Origin: Coprinellus micaceus
Taxonomy: Eukaryota; Basidiomycota; Agaricomycetes; Agaricales; Psathyrellaceae
Reading direction: 5' to 3'
Assembly: GCA_951394405.1 (NCBI GenBank)
Contig: OX596334.1
Location: forward strand, 5,146,001-5,210,000
DNA length: 64,000 nucleotides
Part shown: positions 42,783 through 54,100 of the stretch, one piece after another
Position numbering within the stretch: position 1 is the first letter of the stretch
Layout: every line of letters starts with the position of its first letter
Notes under the pieces: model-generated
What the model was told of the DNA's origin: nothing
The model's input: only the letters and a program-made list of their open reading frames with translations
Databases searched by the model: none
Translations under genes and position numbers: made by a program

Positions 42783-43730
42783 GTTCGTCCCCGTCGTCTT
42801 GCATTCGCCATCGCGCTGTCGACCGTTGACAGCTTTGGCTTTGTTTGGCGACAGGGGCGGCCTCGAGAACTTCATCTCTGCAATTCATTCCCTCGTTGCC
42901 CCCCAATCACACCCCTCCTTTCCTAGGAGAGTCAGCGTTGAGCAGGAAAAATTTGGGTGCATTGGCTTAGTAGGGATCCTAATTCTGAACACCACCTGTC
43001 CTATACATCTCAGGTAAAAGGATGGGTGTTTGGTCACCCTTTTTCCCCACCCTTCACCAGGTCCATCCATCACAACCAGCACATATCAGACCAATTGTCA
43101 GATTGGTGTTACTGGTGGTGATGATGGGGCTTGTCTTGTCATCTCAGGCCTGACCTGACTTACACAGACACAGTGATGTAGTTCAGGAAGCTTACCACAG
43201 AGGGACAGGAGCCTTCCAGGAACACAAGAAATAAGTGTAACAAGATACAGTCCCAGGGAGATTAGGGAAGAAGCTTTTGATGTCAAGCTAGGAACCCCCT
43301 ATATGTGGACTGAGGTCCGATCCTAAAACACCAAATGGTCAAAATTTGTGGCAAAGCCCTCCTGCCTTTTAACCTCCGCAAACCCCATTTTTCAGCCTTT
43401 CTCGTCACGTGATGGATCGGACCTCTGAAGAGGTGTTCTTCGTCGTATACAGGATAAAATCGTCAAATTTCTCCACAAGTCCAAAGATCATATTAAATGT
43501 ACTATTAGAAACAGTAGAGAAACAGTACAGGCAAGCATGTATTGTAAAAATAATCCTCAGTTGTCCAATTTGCCATCAGAGTCCAAGCACTCCTCCTCCA
43601 GACCCCGCTGGTCAAAGGGGTCACATCTGCAGGCCACCAGAAGCAGGCCGCAAGTGCATCTCTACAAGCTTGATCAGGCATCGGGCGGTCGTAACATCTT
43701 CTGTCCCTTTGGTTCGACCTCCACCTTGTT
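42783..43730. other. No supported gene
   Basis: Short frames on both strands. The right part may belong to the gypsy remnant (chromodomain or 3' region) but shows no recognisable domain. Confidence 0.35.
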
Positions 43731-44786
43731 CTACCTGCTATCCCAAAGCTCATGGATATCCCATTCATCCACTCCCTCAATTTTGGATGGCTCAGGTGGG
43801 GGAGGGAGAACTCCGTTGACGTTGCAGCCTTTCCAGGGATGAAGCTTGTTGACATGGAATATGGGGTGGTGGTGTGAAAGCCAGTCGTGGAGTTGGAGGC
43901 AATAGTTGAGGTCACCAATTTTCTCAGTGATGAGGAAGGGGCCAAGGTAGTGGTCGCCTAGTTCTCGGGTAGGGATTTTAAGGGCAATATTCTTGGCACT
44001 AAGCCAGACATAGTTGTTGACCTGGAATGTGTGTGTGGCACGCTTTCCCCTCTCATAGTCCTCCTTCTGCAGCATCTTTTCCACCCGGAATGCAGCTTCT
44101 ACCTCCTTACATATGTCTTGGAGGTGTTGCAGGGGTTGGTCAATACCGCGGATGCTGGAGGGTGGGGCAACTGGGATGTTCAAGTGGGGGAGGTGACTGT
44201 AAATGACTTCAAAGGGGGAGTGGCTATGGGCAGAGCGGATGCGGGAGTTGATAATGAATTCGGCCATGGGGAGGTGCTGGTCCCAGTCGCCTTGACATTG
44301 ACTAGCATAGAGGTGGAGGTACTTCTCGACTTCCTGATTGGCATGTTCTGTCTGACTGTTGGCCTGAGGGTGATAGGCGGTGGTCAGGTTTGATTTGATG
44401 CTGAGACGTCGAAGCAGGGAGTGGGTGAATTGGGATGGAAAATGTTGGAAGACAATGCTCATGTCAACTCTATCTCTACAAAGAATACCTCTATTTCGAA
44501 TGTTTTACTTATCTTCTATTGTTCTACAGAAAACATCACACTTATTGTTCTCTTATCTCCATCTTATCTCTAACCCCTCCTAATACTCAGGGGTACACAT
44601 CAACTTCCAGATGCAGTTGATGAGGGGGTTGCGGAGGACAGAGGCGGCCACCTTGGCAAAGTGCTCCAAGTGAAGGATGACCTGCTGTTGGTTGTCTTCG
44701 CCATCAGTGACATGGTGATGTGACATGCAAGAGAGGGGGTCAGCTTGAGTGTTAGCCTTTCTGGGGCGGTGGACGAGTGTGAACAT
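43731..44786 (-). pseudogene. Ty3/gypsy remnant: RNase H end and integrase C-terminus
   Basis: At 44786-44580 the frame reads LVHRPRKANTQADPLS, the end of a gypsy RNase H domain. At 44462-43731 it reads AYHPQANSQTEHANQEVEKYL, then LPMAEFIINS and the GPFLITEKIGDLNYCLQL/HPIFHVNKLHPWKG block, that is the last catalytic part and C-terminal region of integrase. The integrase zinc finger and most of the core between these blocks are missing, so an internal deletion lies near 44460-44580. No LTR or protease was seen. WDIHELWDSR before the stop is where a chromodomain often starts. Confidence 0.85.
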
Positions 44787-44795
44787 CAGGAAAAA

Positions 44796-45010
44796 CCATA
44801 TTTTCCCAGGTGGGCCCTGGGAATCCCTGGGAATCCCCTGGGCATCCCAGGGAACCCCAGGGCATCAGAGCTCCTGGGAAGCCCTCAGGGCAAAGTCTTC
44901 ATCCAGTCTGGATCCTCGGACGCCCTGGGGAGCTCTGGGGAGCTCTGGGGGACTCTCAGGGACTCTCAGGGATTCTCAGGGCACTCTCAGGGAACACAGA
45001 GCATTGCATA
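44796..45010. repeat. CCCTGGGA / CTCAGGGA minisatellite-like repeat
   Basis: Tandem and inverted short motifs: CCCTGGGAATC twice, GGGGAGCTCT twice and GGGACTCTCA with variants four times. The related word GGGAAGCCCTGGGA occurs at the hAT insertion site, on both sides of 46383-50659. Confidence 0.7.
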
Positions 45011-45159
45011 TAATTCACTTATTTCTCAGTATTTTGTATATGGTGCTTAACACACTGGTGTAGATGGCAAAAAAGTCATATTGGATTATCTAGACTAATA
45101 TACAGTGTTGCTACAAGCTACAAACATAACTGATATACATGAAGGCTGTTCTAAATAAA

Positions 45160-45400
45160 CATAAGAGGGCTGGTAGGGCAGGGGGGGATGGTAGATTGAC
45201 AAAGGGTGATGAGCTGGCAGGGGAAAGGGGCAAAGGGATGGGCTGGCAGGGGGAAAGGGGCAAAGAGATGAGCTGGCAGGGGTGATGAGCTGGCAAGGGT
45301 GACAGGGGGGCTTACTGGTGCTGGTGGGCTGGCAGAAATAGTGGGCTAAGGGCGATGGTGGGCCTGAAGAGGCAGTGAGCTGGCATTGAGCTGGCAGGAA
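45160..45400. repeat. GAGCTGGCAGGGG minisatellite
   Basis: Repeats of GATGAGCTGGCAGGGG with AAAGGGGCAAAG spacers, decaying to the right into variants (GAGCTGGCATT, GGGCTGGCAGA). Purine-rich on the plus strand. Confidence 0.75.
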
Positions 45401-45596
45401 TGAGGATACTCACCATTACCCAATGTCTCCTGTATCCCTCTCACTTGAATCAGAAGAAAAGATAGAGTCTAGGAGAGAGGATGGGGCAGGGGCATAGTGA
45501 GTGGAGGAAAGCAAGGGCAGGAGCAACTCAGAGTCCTGGAGTCGCACCAAGCTCAGGAGAATCACATGATCGTGGAATGTTGAATGCATCGAACGA

Positions 45597-45662
45597 GATA
45601 AGGCCCTACTGTGGGAGATCTTGAACACAGTGTTTGAGATCTCCCATAGTAGGGCCTTATCT
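45597..45662. repeat. Short foldback
   Basis: Arms GATAAGGCCCTACTGTGGGA and its near-perfect inverse flank a loop of about 15 nt. It could form a cruciform; no TSD seen. Confidence 0.75.
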
Positions 45663-45769
45663 TGTTTGGTCACATGTTCAGCAGGAATCTTGATCAAATG
45701 AGTCCAAGATCTCAACTGGGCTAGAAACGACGAAGTCTTGAGTGAAATAAATAGAATACTCATAGCTCA

Positions 45770-46020
45770 CCGAGTTTTTATCCGTTTTGAACGTTCTTGG
45801 GCTCGTTTTGAACGCTAGGAGAAGCCAAGTCACTTTCCGTGCCCATATGCGCGCCTATGCAGTCCCAAACACGGCGAGTTCGGAACAGCCTCAGCCACCA
45901 CTTCAGGGTGTGCTAGATCTGAGGGTATGTTAGGTGAAGATATGGCCCTGGGAAACGTTTGCCCACTCCTAGCGTTTAAAACGAAGCCAATATCACCCAA
46001 AACGGATGAAAAATCGTTAG
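45770..46020. repeat. Imperfect inverted repeat, MITE candidate
   Basis: About 50-bp arms (near 45772-45825 and 45965-46018) share ATCCGTTTTG and CGTTTTGAACGCTAGGAG in inverted orientation with several mismatches. The interior is non-coding and no clear TSD is seen. Confidence 0.55.
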
Positions 46021-46651
46021 AGTACAGGTGATTTACTGATTTTCTGCATAACTCTATCAAATCTTGACTGTTTTGAGTGTTCTAACGCTCGTTTGCAATG
46101 GAACGCCCACTGGTTCAAGGATAAGGTATGCTGCTGGTACCACTATCAGGGGCTATTTGTGACAATCACTCTTCTGAGAGCCATACCACTCAGAACCTTC
46201 CACATACAGTTGATAGGCTCATAGCACATTGCGAATCCACATCATATAGTCATCTTTATAGCATTAATGAATCTAATTACTGGTAGAAAGTAGCATGCAT
46301 AGTATTTTTGGTCAATAGATACCAATCAAAGCAAGGTATATTGTCAGAGTCAGTCAGTTGCCAGAGCAGCCCAGGGAAGCCCTAGTGATAACCAAGGATA
46401 CAGATATCCGAGAGGATACACGGTTATAATCCGCCAAGGATAGGATACGGATGGACGCCCGGCTAACCGGGCGCTTATCCGTATCCGGTTCGGATTTCCG
46501 CGGATACCCGATCAAATCTCGGCATACTCGGCATTGCCGGACATGCCGGCGATCGACTATACAGTACCAAAAATGCGATTTCTGTTGTGCACTCCTCATA
46601 CAGCCGAAACTAGGCTACGAATTCACTCTCTAAGCTTTCGAAAATCTCGCT

Positions 46652-49600
46652 ATGTCTTCCCTCGCTCCCGCAGCCGACCAAACCACCAGCCGACGTGGCC
46701 GCGTTCTTCAGCCAACCAAGCGCAAGCAACAGGCGCCGATTACGGCGTTCGTCAAAGCGTTCAAAAAAGCCCGCACCGCCTTAACGCCAGGTAGGCGTGA
46801 CAGTGCCGAGACTGGGCTGTCAGAACCAGATGAAACTGGTTCGACTTCTCGAAGCGTTCCCACCCCGCCCACTGCTGCTCTCCCTGGTGCTCCCCCGTCT
46901 GCGTCCGCCCGTACTCGCATTGTGCGCGCATCCGCATCGGTCGTGATCGAGGACTCCGACGATGACGCCGACCACGATGATCAGTCGTCTAACGGGGACG
47001 TACTGCCCCTCGACAACGACGTCATTATGCTCGACGCCGCACCTACGACTTCCACACCTGCGAGTTCGAAGGAAAATGGGGGGGAGAGTTCGAAAACGGG
47101 GCAGTCGGAGAACATAGGTGCGTAAATGTGAGCTCGCTTCGTTTTTATATATCTCATTGCCCAGTGCCAGACGGAAAGTGGACCGCGCCCGTTAAGGCAT
47201 AGCACGAGTGCACTCACAAGTATACTCGGATCTGTGGCACAAGTACTTGTGCCCAAAAATGCCAAACTCGGATTCACATGAGTATTTTCCCACGAGTGAC
47301 TCGGATTCGCGGATCCGGGTCAGCACAAGTATTCTCACGGATCTACTTGCAAGTACTTGTGAGTTTTGACCTGATATCAAGCCTTACCTATACTATGTCC
47401 ACCATATATAGGGTGTAGGGTGGTGTCCAGGGCATAGAACAAGTGTATACTACCACAAGGTACAAATATAAGTGTCCAAAACATGAAAGTAATACAAGTA
47501 TTGATCCCTCGGATCTGTGCCACAAGTACTTGTGTGCAAAAATGCCATACTCGGATCCGCACGAGTATGTTCCCACGGGTGACTCGGACTCACGGATCCG
47601 AGTATTGATGGGTATTCCCACGGATCTACTTGCGAGTACTTGTGAGTAGGCCGGACTCGTGCTATGCCCTAGCGCCCGTCTACGGCTTCTTCAAGCCCGA
47701 GCCCTCGAAGAAGCCGGTCAATGGGCGTGCGTGCTACACCTGGGAATGCATTGCGGAACACTGTCGCATGCCCACCCGCTTCGTACGCCGCTACGCCGAC
47801 AAGAAGGTCATCGACGCGAAGACCGGCCAGGCCAAGTACGTCCTCGACGGCTCCACCGGGAACATGCGCGGCCACGTCAAGAAATGCTTCGGTTCCGACG
47901 CCCTCGAAGCAGCTGACAAGGCCAAGAATGCGGACGAGGTTCGCAAGGCGGCCAACACCAACGGCGGCCTGCTCTCCGCCCATGCTATCACCACTGCCTT
48001 TGCTCGAAAGGGCAAAGGTAAGGTCACGTACTCGACACGTCCTCACACGGAGGTCGAATCTCGGTAAGTACTTTATCTCATTTTGCTCCGTTTCGCTGAA
48101 CGAACATGTTCTACTTCAGGGCCGAGACCGTGCGCTGGGTGTCGGAAAGCTTTCGCCCAATCAGCATTGTGAAGGACCAAGGGTACAATACTCTCATGAA
48201 GACCGGACGACCCCACCACTACGTACCGTCACCCAGTACGGTGTCGCGGGATATTAAGATGGTCTTTGCGAGCGTTCGGAACCGCATTGCCAAGCTGCTT
48301 CAGGTGAGTTGCGCTGTTCGTATACTCCCCCTACACTTCCTCACGGAACTCAGGAACACCCCAGTTCCCTCCACTTCGCACATGACTGCTGGACCTCGCC
48401 CAACCACCGCGCCTACGCTGCCTTCACCGTCCACTTTGAGCAGAACGGCCAGCCGTTCGCCCTCTTGCTCGACTTCGTCGAAATCCCCCGCTCTCACACT
48501 GGTCTCAACCTTGCGATCGAATTCGCGCGAGTCCTCCGCGAGTTTGGGATTGAGCACAAGGTACGTCCGACTCACGCTCGGTATACACATATATTTATGC
48601 CTTCTACGTAGCTCCTGAGCGTGACGTGCGACAACGCCTCCAACAACGACGCCATGGTTCGCGAGCTTCAAAAGCTCATCGACACCTTCGCAGGAGAAGC
48701 CTCCCTCACTCGCTGCTTCCTCCATGTCGTGAACCTCGTTGCGAAGACGACAATTCGTGTCTTCGACGTGCCCCACAAGAAGACGGATGGTGACGACCCC
48801 GGCTCTTCTACGACTGGTGACGCCATCCTCGATAAGGCTCGGCGGGAGCTTGAGAAGCTGGCTGAGAATCTCGAGCTCGAGGATGCGGAGACGCGGGCAG
48901 CAATGGCGGAAGAGTCACGCGAGTTGGAGGGGGAGGATGACGAAGGACAGAGTGAGCTCGAGAATAGCACGGAGGGGTGGGTGGATGAACGTGGACTGAT
49001 GTCCGATGCGGAGCGTGACGAGTTGGATAGAAGTGTGCTCCCTGTCCGGCTCGCTATTCTCAAGGTGCGTGCCGCGTTTCAGGGTTACGGATTCTTCCTA
49101 GTCTGATCATTGTCTCCTGATAGCTTCGTCGGCTCTCCTTCGCGATTATTCACTCGTCCACCATCCTCCTTCCGCTCTGGTACGAGACTCTTCGTATGCT
49201 CGGTCTTGCACTGAAGGCCATCCCGCGCGATGTGGCGACTCGGTGGAACTCGACGTATGATATGTTGAAGTTCGCACTTGAGTACAGGGCTGCCATTGAG
49301 ACAATGGTCAAGGAGAAGGCGTTGCGGTGCTATGAGCTCGATGATGAGGAGTGGGCGATGATCTCGCAGCTTACTGATATTCTCAAGGTATGTAACACCT
49401 CCTATTCTGGGTGACGTTGGGCACTGCCGCCTGCTGTCATCTAGGTGTACAAGCACGCTACTCTCTTCTTCTCTCGTGGTACCCCCTCGCTTCCTACTGT
49501 TATCCCTGCTATGGACCACATCGACGATATCCTGACCGAACAATCCCTCAACAAGACTGCTTTCCTACCATCCATCCGTGCTGCATGCACGCTCTCGAAG

Positions 49601-50419
49601 CAGACCCTCAATAGATATTATAACAAGACGGACGAGTCGGAGAACTACCGTATTGCGATGAGTAAGTCCTCCATTTTGCACAACACGGACCATGGCTAAT
49701 GTTCTGAGCAGTCCTCCACCCTTCCTTCAAGCTCGACTACTTTCGGCAGCGTGGCTGGCTGCCATCGTGGGTGGAGACTGCGGAGGAGATGCTCAGGGAT
49801 GAGTTTGAGCGTTCATATTCAAGCCTGGATATGCCCTCAGACTATGCCAACACCATTGCCCTCGAGGATGGTGCACCATCGAAGGTATGTTGTGGGCATA
49901 TTTCTCTAATGTGTCGTAGTACTCACATTCATTTAGGTCAATAACGAACCAAATATCTTCGACTCCCTTCCCTCCATCCCATCGCGTTCCTGTACTGCTA
50001 TTATTGATGAGATTGACCGATACCTTGCATCCCCAATCGAGAAGAATGTAAGCGACCCTATGGTGTGGTGGCATGACCGCCGGACCCTCTATCCTCGTCT
50101 TTCGAGGATGGCTCTGGACTACCTGTCTATTCCCGGTACGTTCAATGTCGTCTTTCATTCTTTTAGCTCTAAGTTCTTTCATCTAGCAACGTTGGTTGAT
50201 GTCGAGCGATGCTTCAGTCGTGGTCGGATCCTTCTTAGCCATCTCCGAAACCGTCTTAGTGCTCAGACCACCCGTGCACTTATGTGTTTGAACTACTGGA
50301 GTAAGGTGGGTCTTATCAAAGACCGTGACGTCCTCAAGGTGATTCGGAGCCTCGACTCTCTCGATGGTGATGAGGACTTGGACCTGGAGGAGGGTTGGGA
50401 CACCATTGATCTATTGTAG
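46652..50419 (+). CDS. hAT transposase, ten exons, intact apart from a MITE
   Basis: Exons: 46652-47117, 47165-48063 (carrying the MITE), 48120-48303, 48354-48560, 48612-49064, 49124-49387, 49445-49661, 49712-49884, 49937-50135, 50187-50419. With the MITE and one TSD copy excluded they total 2808 nt, a multiple of three (935 residues), with every junction in phase. Domains: Ser/Asp-rich N-terminus, a Cys/His DNA-binding region (CYTWECIAEHC...HVKKC, BED-like), a catalytic core with HDCWTS and TCDNASNND, RCFLHVVNLVA and RDVATRWNSTYDML. The C-terminal dimerisation block is ATLVDVERCFSRGRILLSHLRNRLS. No nonsense codon was found, unlike the other elements. hAT enzymes cut and paste with 8-bp target duplications. 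Confidence 0.93.
47193..47671. mobile_element. 479-bp MITE nested in the hAT transposase exon 2
   Basis: Ends TAAGGCATAGCACGAGT and, inverted, TAGGGCATAGCACGAGT. A perfect 8-bp duplication GCGCCCGT (47185-47192 and 47672-47679) flanks it. It contains a ~100-150-bp direct duplication (near 47225-47375 and 47511-47645) with the words CTCGGATCTGTG and CAAGTACTTGTG. Its removal rejoins KWTAP-VYGFF in frame. The TIR differs from that of its host hAT, so it was mobilised by another hAT family. Confidence 0.95.
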
Positions 50420-50667
50420 TGTTACCAGTGTACACGTTACATATATGTATGTGCTGATATGACTGAATTGCTACCCCATATCTGTCCAAACCTCAGATAA
50501 TCTGGAGATATCCTTCAATCTATCTGTTAATCCGTGAATCCGTCGGAAATCCGTGAGAATCTGTATCCGTACCCGTATCCGCTTGGAGGATAGGATAATT
50601 CAAAGGATAGGATAAGGATTGGACTTACCGTGTCCGAGGATTATCCCTGGTGAACACTAGGAAGCCC

Positions 50668-51150
50668 TGGGACACCCTGGGAAGCCCTGAGGGAAGATAT
50701 CACACCTCAGTCACATGGACCCACCTACCTCTAGGGTTCAAATATGTTGCAGCATCCAGCACCTAAGCAGTTGACCTACCCTGGACAGATCCAGCCCTTC
50801 CAATCCAGGTCCAGCCTTGGACTGGTCCTGCTCTTGGATCCAGCATCCACCTTGTGTCCACATCCATGGTCCATTGGCTCTGGTCCTGTCCACATGGATC
50901 TGGTCCATTTGTCACACTGTCACACTAAGAGTGATGGGGTGTCTGGGGTCCTGGCTGGAGCTGCTTTTCCCACGGTCCAGCAGCCTGTATTTTGCCTGTC
51001 TACTGGGTGGGCCTGCTGTTTTGCATGCACTGTGGCTATCCAGACCACTGTTCATCTCCAGGTGGGGCATTTTTTTTTTGTAATAAAAAAAAATCATTTG
51101 GAATTTTGGGCTAAATGGCATGCTGCTCATGCCCATGCTAACACCGATAC
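50668..51150. other. Repeat-rich spacer, no gene
   Basis: Continues the CCCTGGGA-type words just right of the hAT, then a GGTCC/GGATC-rich stretch (near 50780-50900) and an A/T run at about 51070-51090. If the copia 3' LTR survives it would lie here; I could not identify it. Confidence 0.35.
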
Positions 51151-54100
51151 TACCATCTCCTTGCTTCACTCATGAGCTTGCCAGGTCGTCCAACGACCTT
51201 GATCTCGAACTTGCCTCCAAGTTTTTCAACCACCCTCTTACCTGCTGCATCCGACGAAGCAAATCCCAATATATCGTCAACCCAGAGCACCAAGATCACA
51301 ACCTCGTCGTCCCATCGTCGAATAAAGCAGCAGTTGTCCGAACGAAGCTGCGTAAACCCAATCTCCTTCATGGCATCATTGAACTCCTTGTTCCACATGT
51401 TCACCAATTGCTTCAAGCCGTAGATCGTCCGCTGGAGCATGCAGACCCGACCCGTACCATCCTCGAAGCCAGTCGGCTGACACATGTAGATAACAACATC
51501 GAGATGTCCGTTGGCCTACGCACTGATGAAGTCAAGCTGGATAAGCTTCAGACCAAGAATGGTGGCGAGAGCAATGCATAAACGGAGGGTTTCGAGTCGC
51601 ATGATGGGGGAAAAGGTGTCTTCGAGGGTGAAGTCGACTCCAGACTTCTGAGAGAATCCTTGTGCAACCAACCATGCCTTGTAGTGGATAATATGTCCCT
51701 GATCATCTGTCTTCTGCGCAAACACCCAGCGATTTCCGATCGCCTCCCTTCCCTCCGGCAAATCCGTGAGCTTCCAGGTCTGCTTCTTCCTCAACACAGC
51801 CAGCTCGTTCTCAATCGCAGGCAACCACTCTCTCTTCTCAGGACCTCCCAAGGCGTCTCTCACGTTCTTTGGAAGCGGCATGTCGACATCATCCACCTCC
51901 TCCATTGTGACACGTGAATAAAGCGCCCGGTATCGTATCTCTGCATCGTCATCCTCCATCTCCTTCTCCACCAACTCAGGCGATGCCTTCTGCTCTCAAT
52001 CCACCTTCAACTTGCGAGCACGACACTTGACATCATCACCGCGGGGAGCAGGCTTGTGAGCCTGTGGGTTGCCGGAGAGCTTATAGTCGGTGTCCTTGTT
52101 GAGTTGTTGGAGAGTAGGGCCCTGATACGAGGAGAGATTGGTGGGGAGAACATCTTCTGGGATTCCGAAGTTCTGAGGGACAACAGGTGGTGACGAAGGA
52201 ATGGGGGAAGTGGATTTCGGAAGTTGTTGGTCCATGTGGGCGTCCTCCTTCCCAGTTTGGGAATCGTCGCTCGGATTAGGCGCCGAGCCTTCACTCCCCT
52301 CCTCGAGACCCAAACCAGGGATCTCTGATGTTCCGCATCTTGGGGTCATAGTACCAAATTGCCCGAGACCCCTCCTGCACTTAAGTCACCCGAGCTGGCC
52401 GGCTCTTAGCCGGGCCCAGCTCGGCTCAGCTCCCGGCTAAGAGCCGGCCAGCTCTGGCAGGGAGCTGGGCTGGGCTGGGTGGGCTGGCGTTGGGCTCAGC
52501 TAAAACAGCTGAGCTGGGCATGCAGCTGAGTCAAGCCTGGTGTAGCTCAGCTCATGGACAGTGGGCTGAGCTGTCATGCGAGCTGAGCTCAACTAGCTGG
52601 GCAGAGCTGGGACACCCTCAGCTTGGGCTGGGGGTAACCCAGCTAAATACTTATAATTATTTTTGATACCATTTTTTTAGCTGGAGCTGAGCTCAGGCGG
52701 CTCAGCCAGCTGAGCTATGGAGCTGAGCTCGTGTCACACTGCTGTCACGCTTTGTGTATGTTTGTGTATGTTTGTCAAATCCATGTCACGCCTCACCAAA
52801 TTTAATAATGACATCATGGCAACTAAAAATAAATATGATGTCATAGTGATAAGATATATCAGTGAGGTCATGATTTTCAGGCACAGGGGCATGATGTGAT
52901 GTCACCAATATTGTGATATCACACCTCCAATGATGTCATGCTCATTTAGATAAGAAATGGGCAGATTGCGATGAGCCCGATCATACTCAGTTCTTCACCG
53001 ATAAGGGTGATTTTGGGATCGTTAGAAAGCCCTGAATGAGGGCTTTTCAATGTATGTACCCTCGCCTTAACTCCTTGGATACAGCCGCCAACAATAAGCA
53101 TTCTTGTGCATTTTTGATGATCTGGGCACTTGCAAGCACAGTTTTCATCTCAATACCAGCACTCTGATGCATATTTGCTGTATTGGAAGTTTGACAATGA
53201 TGTCATACTTCCATTATAGACCTTATCCACTTTTTATGTGCGCTCTGTCTTTATAAAACAACTGAAAACTGTACAAACCTTGTGATTCACATGTGCAAAG
53301 GCCATTTCACAGCCCCATAATGCTCCAAACATCACCATGTATATTGGGACCTATCCAGTGCTACCTGCACCACCTCTAGCAGCATCTTTCCCAGCTTCAA
53401 TCCATACCAGCAATGTGGAATTAAGCTAGAAGCACCAAAAACACGCAACCACAGCTATATGCATGTGCGTTCAGTATGATGGAGACCGTGGGAAGACAAA
53501 CCGCTATGCACATAAAATCCAGATTCAAAAATAATGCTGAATACAAAAGACCGGAAAGGAAACGGAGCACATATGCCCAAGATATAGGAGGAACACTGCT
53601 GGCTTGCAGCAGTTGTGCTGAACAACTTTGCACTTCAGTTACAACTGGTACGAAATGGGCGGTTTTGTCAATATCTTCGTAATGGGTGGTCTGTTTGCTT
53701 AGGTGTCTTTTGAGATTTGTATTAGTGGATGACCTCCTCCGAATTATCTAAGCCATAAAGCGTGGGAAGTATTACAGGTGCCCCAAACCCGCAATATGTC
53801 CGTTTTTGCACAACTTGCTTCACACCTGATTGCAATGGATGGTGCTGGTCTGGGACTTAGAGCTGTGGTTTATACCATGTGAGATCACTGTCCCAATAGC
53901 CTTTGTGTGATACAAGAGTATCTGTTCGAAAGCCCATGCAACAGAACAAGCACGCATGTGCCATCCACACCACCATATGAGGTCAGGCAAATTTGATGAG
54001 GAGTTCTTGTGTGATTTATTGGTGATAGCAAATAGCTGGGTGATTATACTGCATGTGTGTGCCAGCCCCCAATGCCAAAACCTGTTCTCTAATAACCCAA

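Larger units (their letters stand above)
46383..50659 (+). mobile_element. Complete hAT DNA transposon (4277 bp)
   Basis: Ends are TAGTGATAACCAAGGATA on the left and, inverted, TAGTGTTCACCAGGGATA on the right: short imperfect hAT-type TIRs. A perfect 8-bp duplication GGAAGCCC (46375-46382 and 50660-50667) flanks it. Subterminal zones are rich in GGATAGGATA/TATCCGTATCC words, likely transposase-binding repeats. It contains a single multi-exon transposase gene on the plus strand. Confidence 0.96.

Noticed and set aside
38600..43400. Terminal repeats of the DIRS-like element
   Set aside because: No inverted or split direct repeat could be found by eye on either side.
45416..45763. 115-codon minus-strand frame
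   Set aside because: It runs through a perfect foldback and shows no domain; probably fortuitous.
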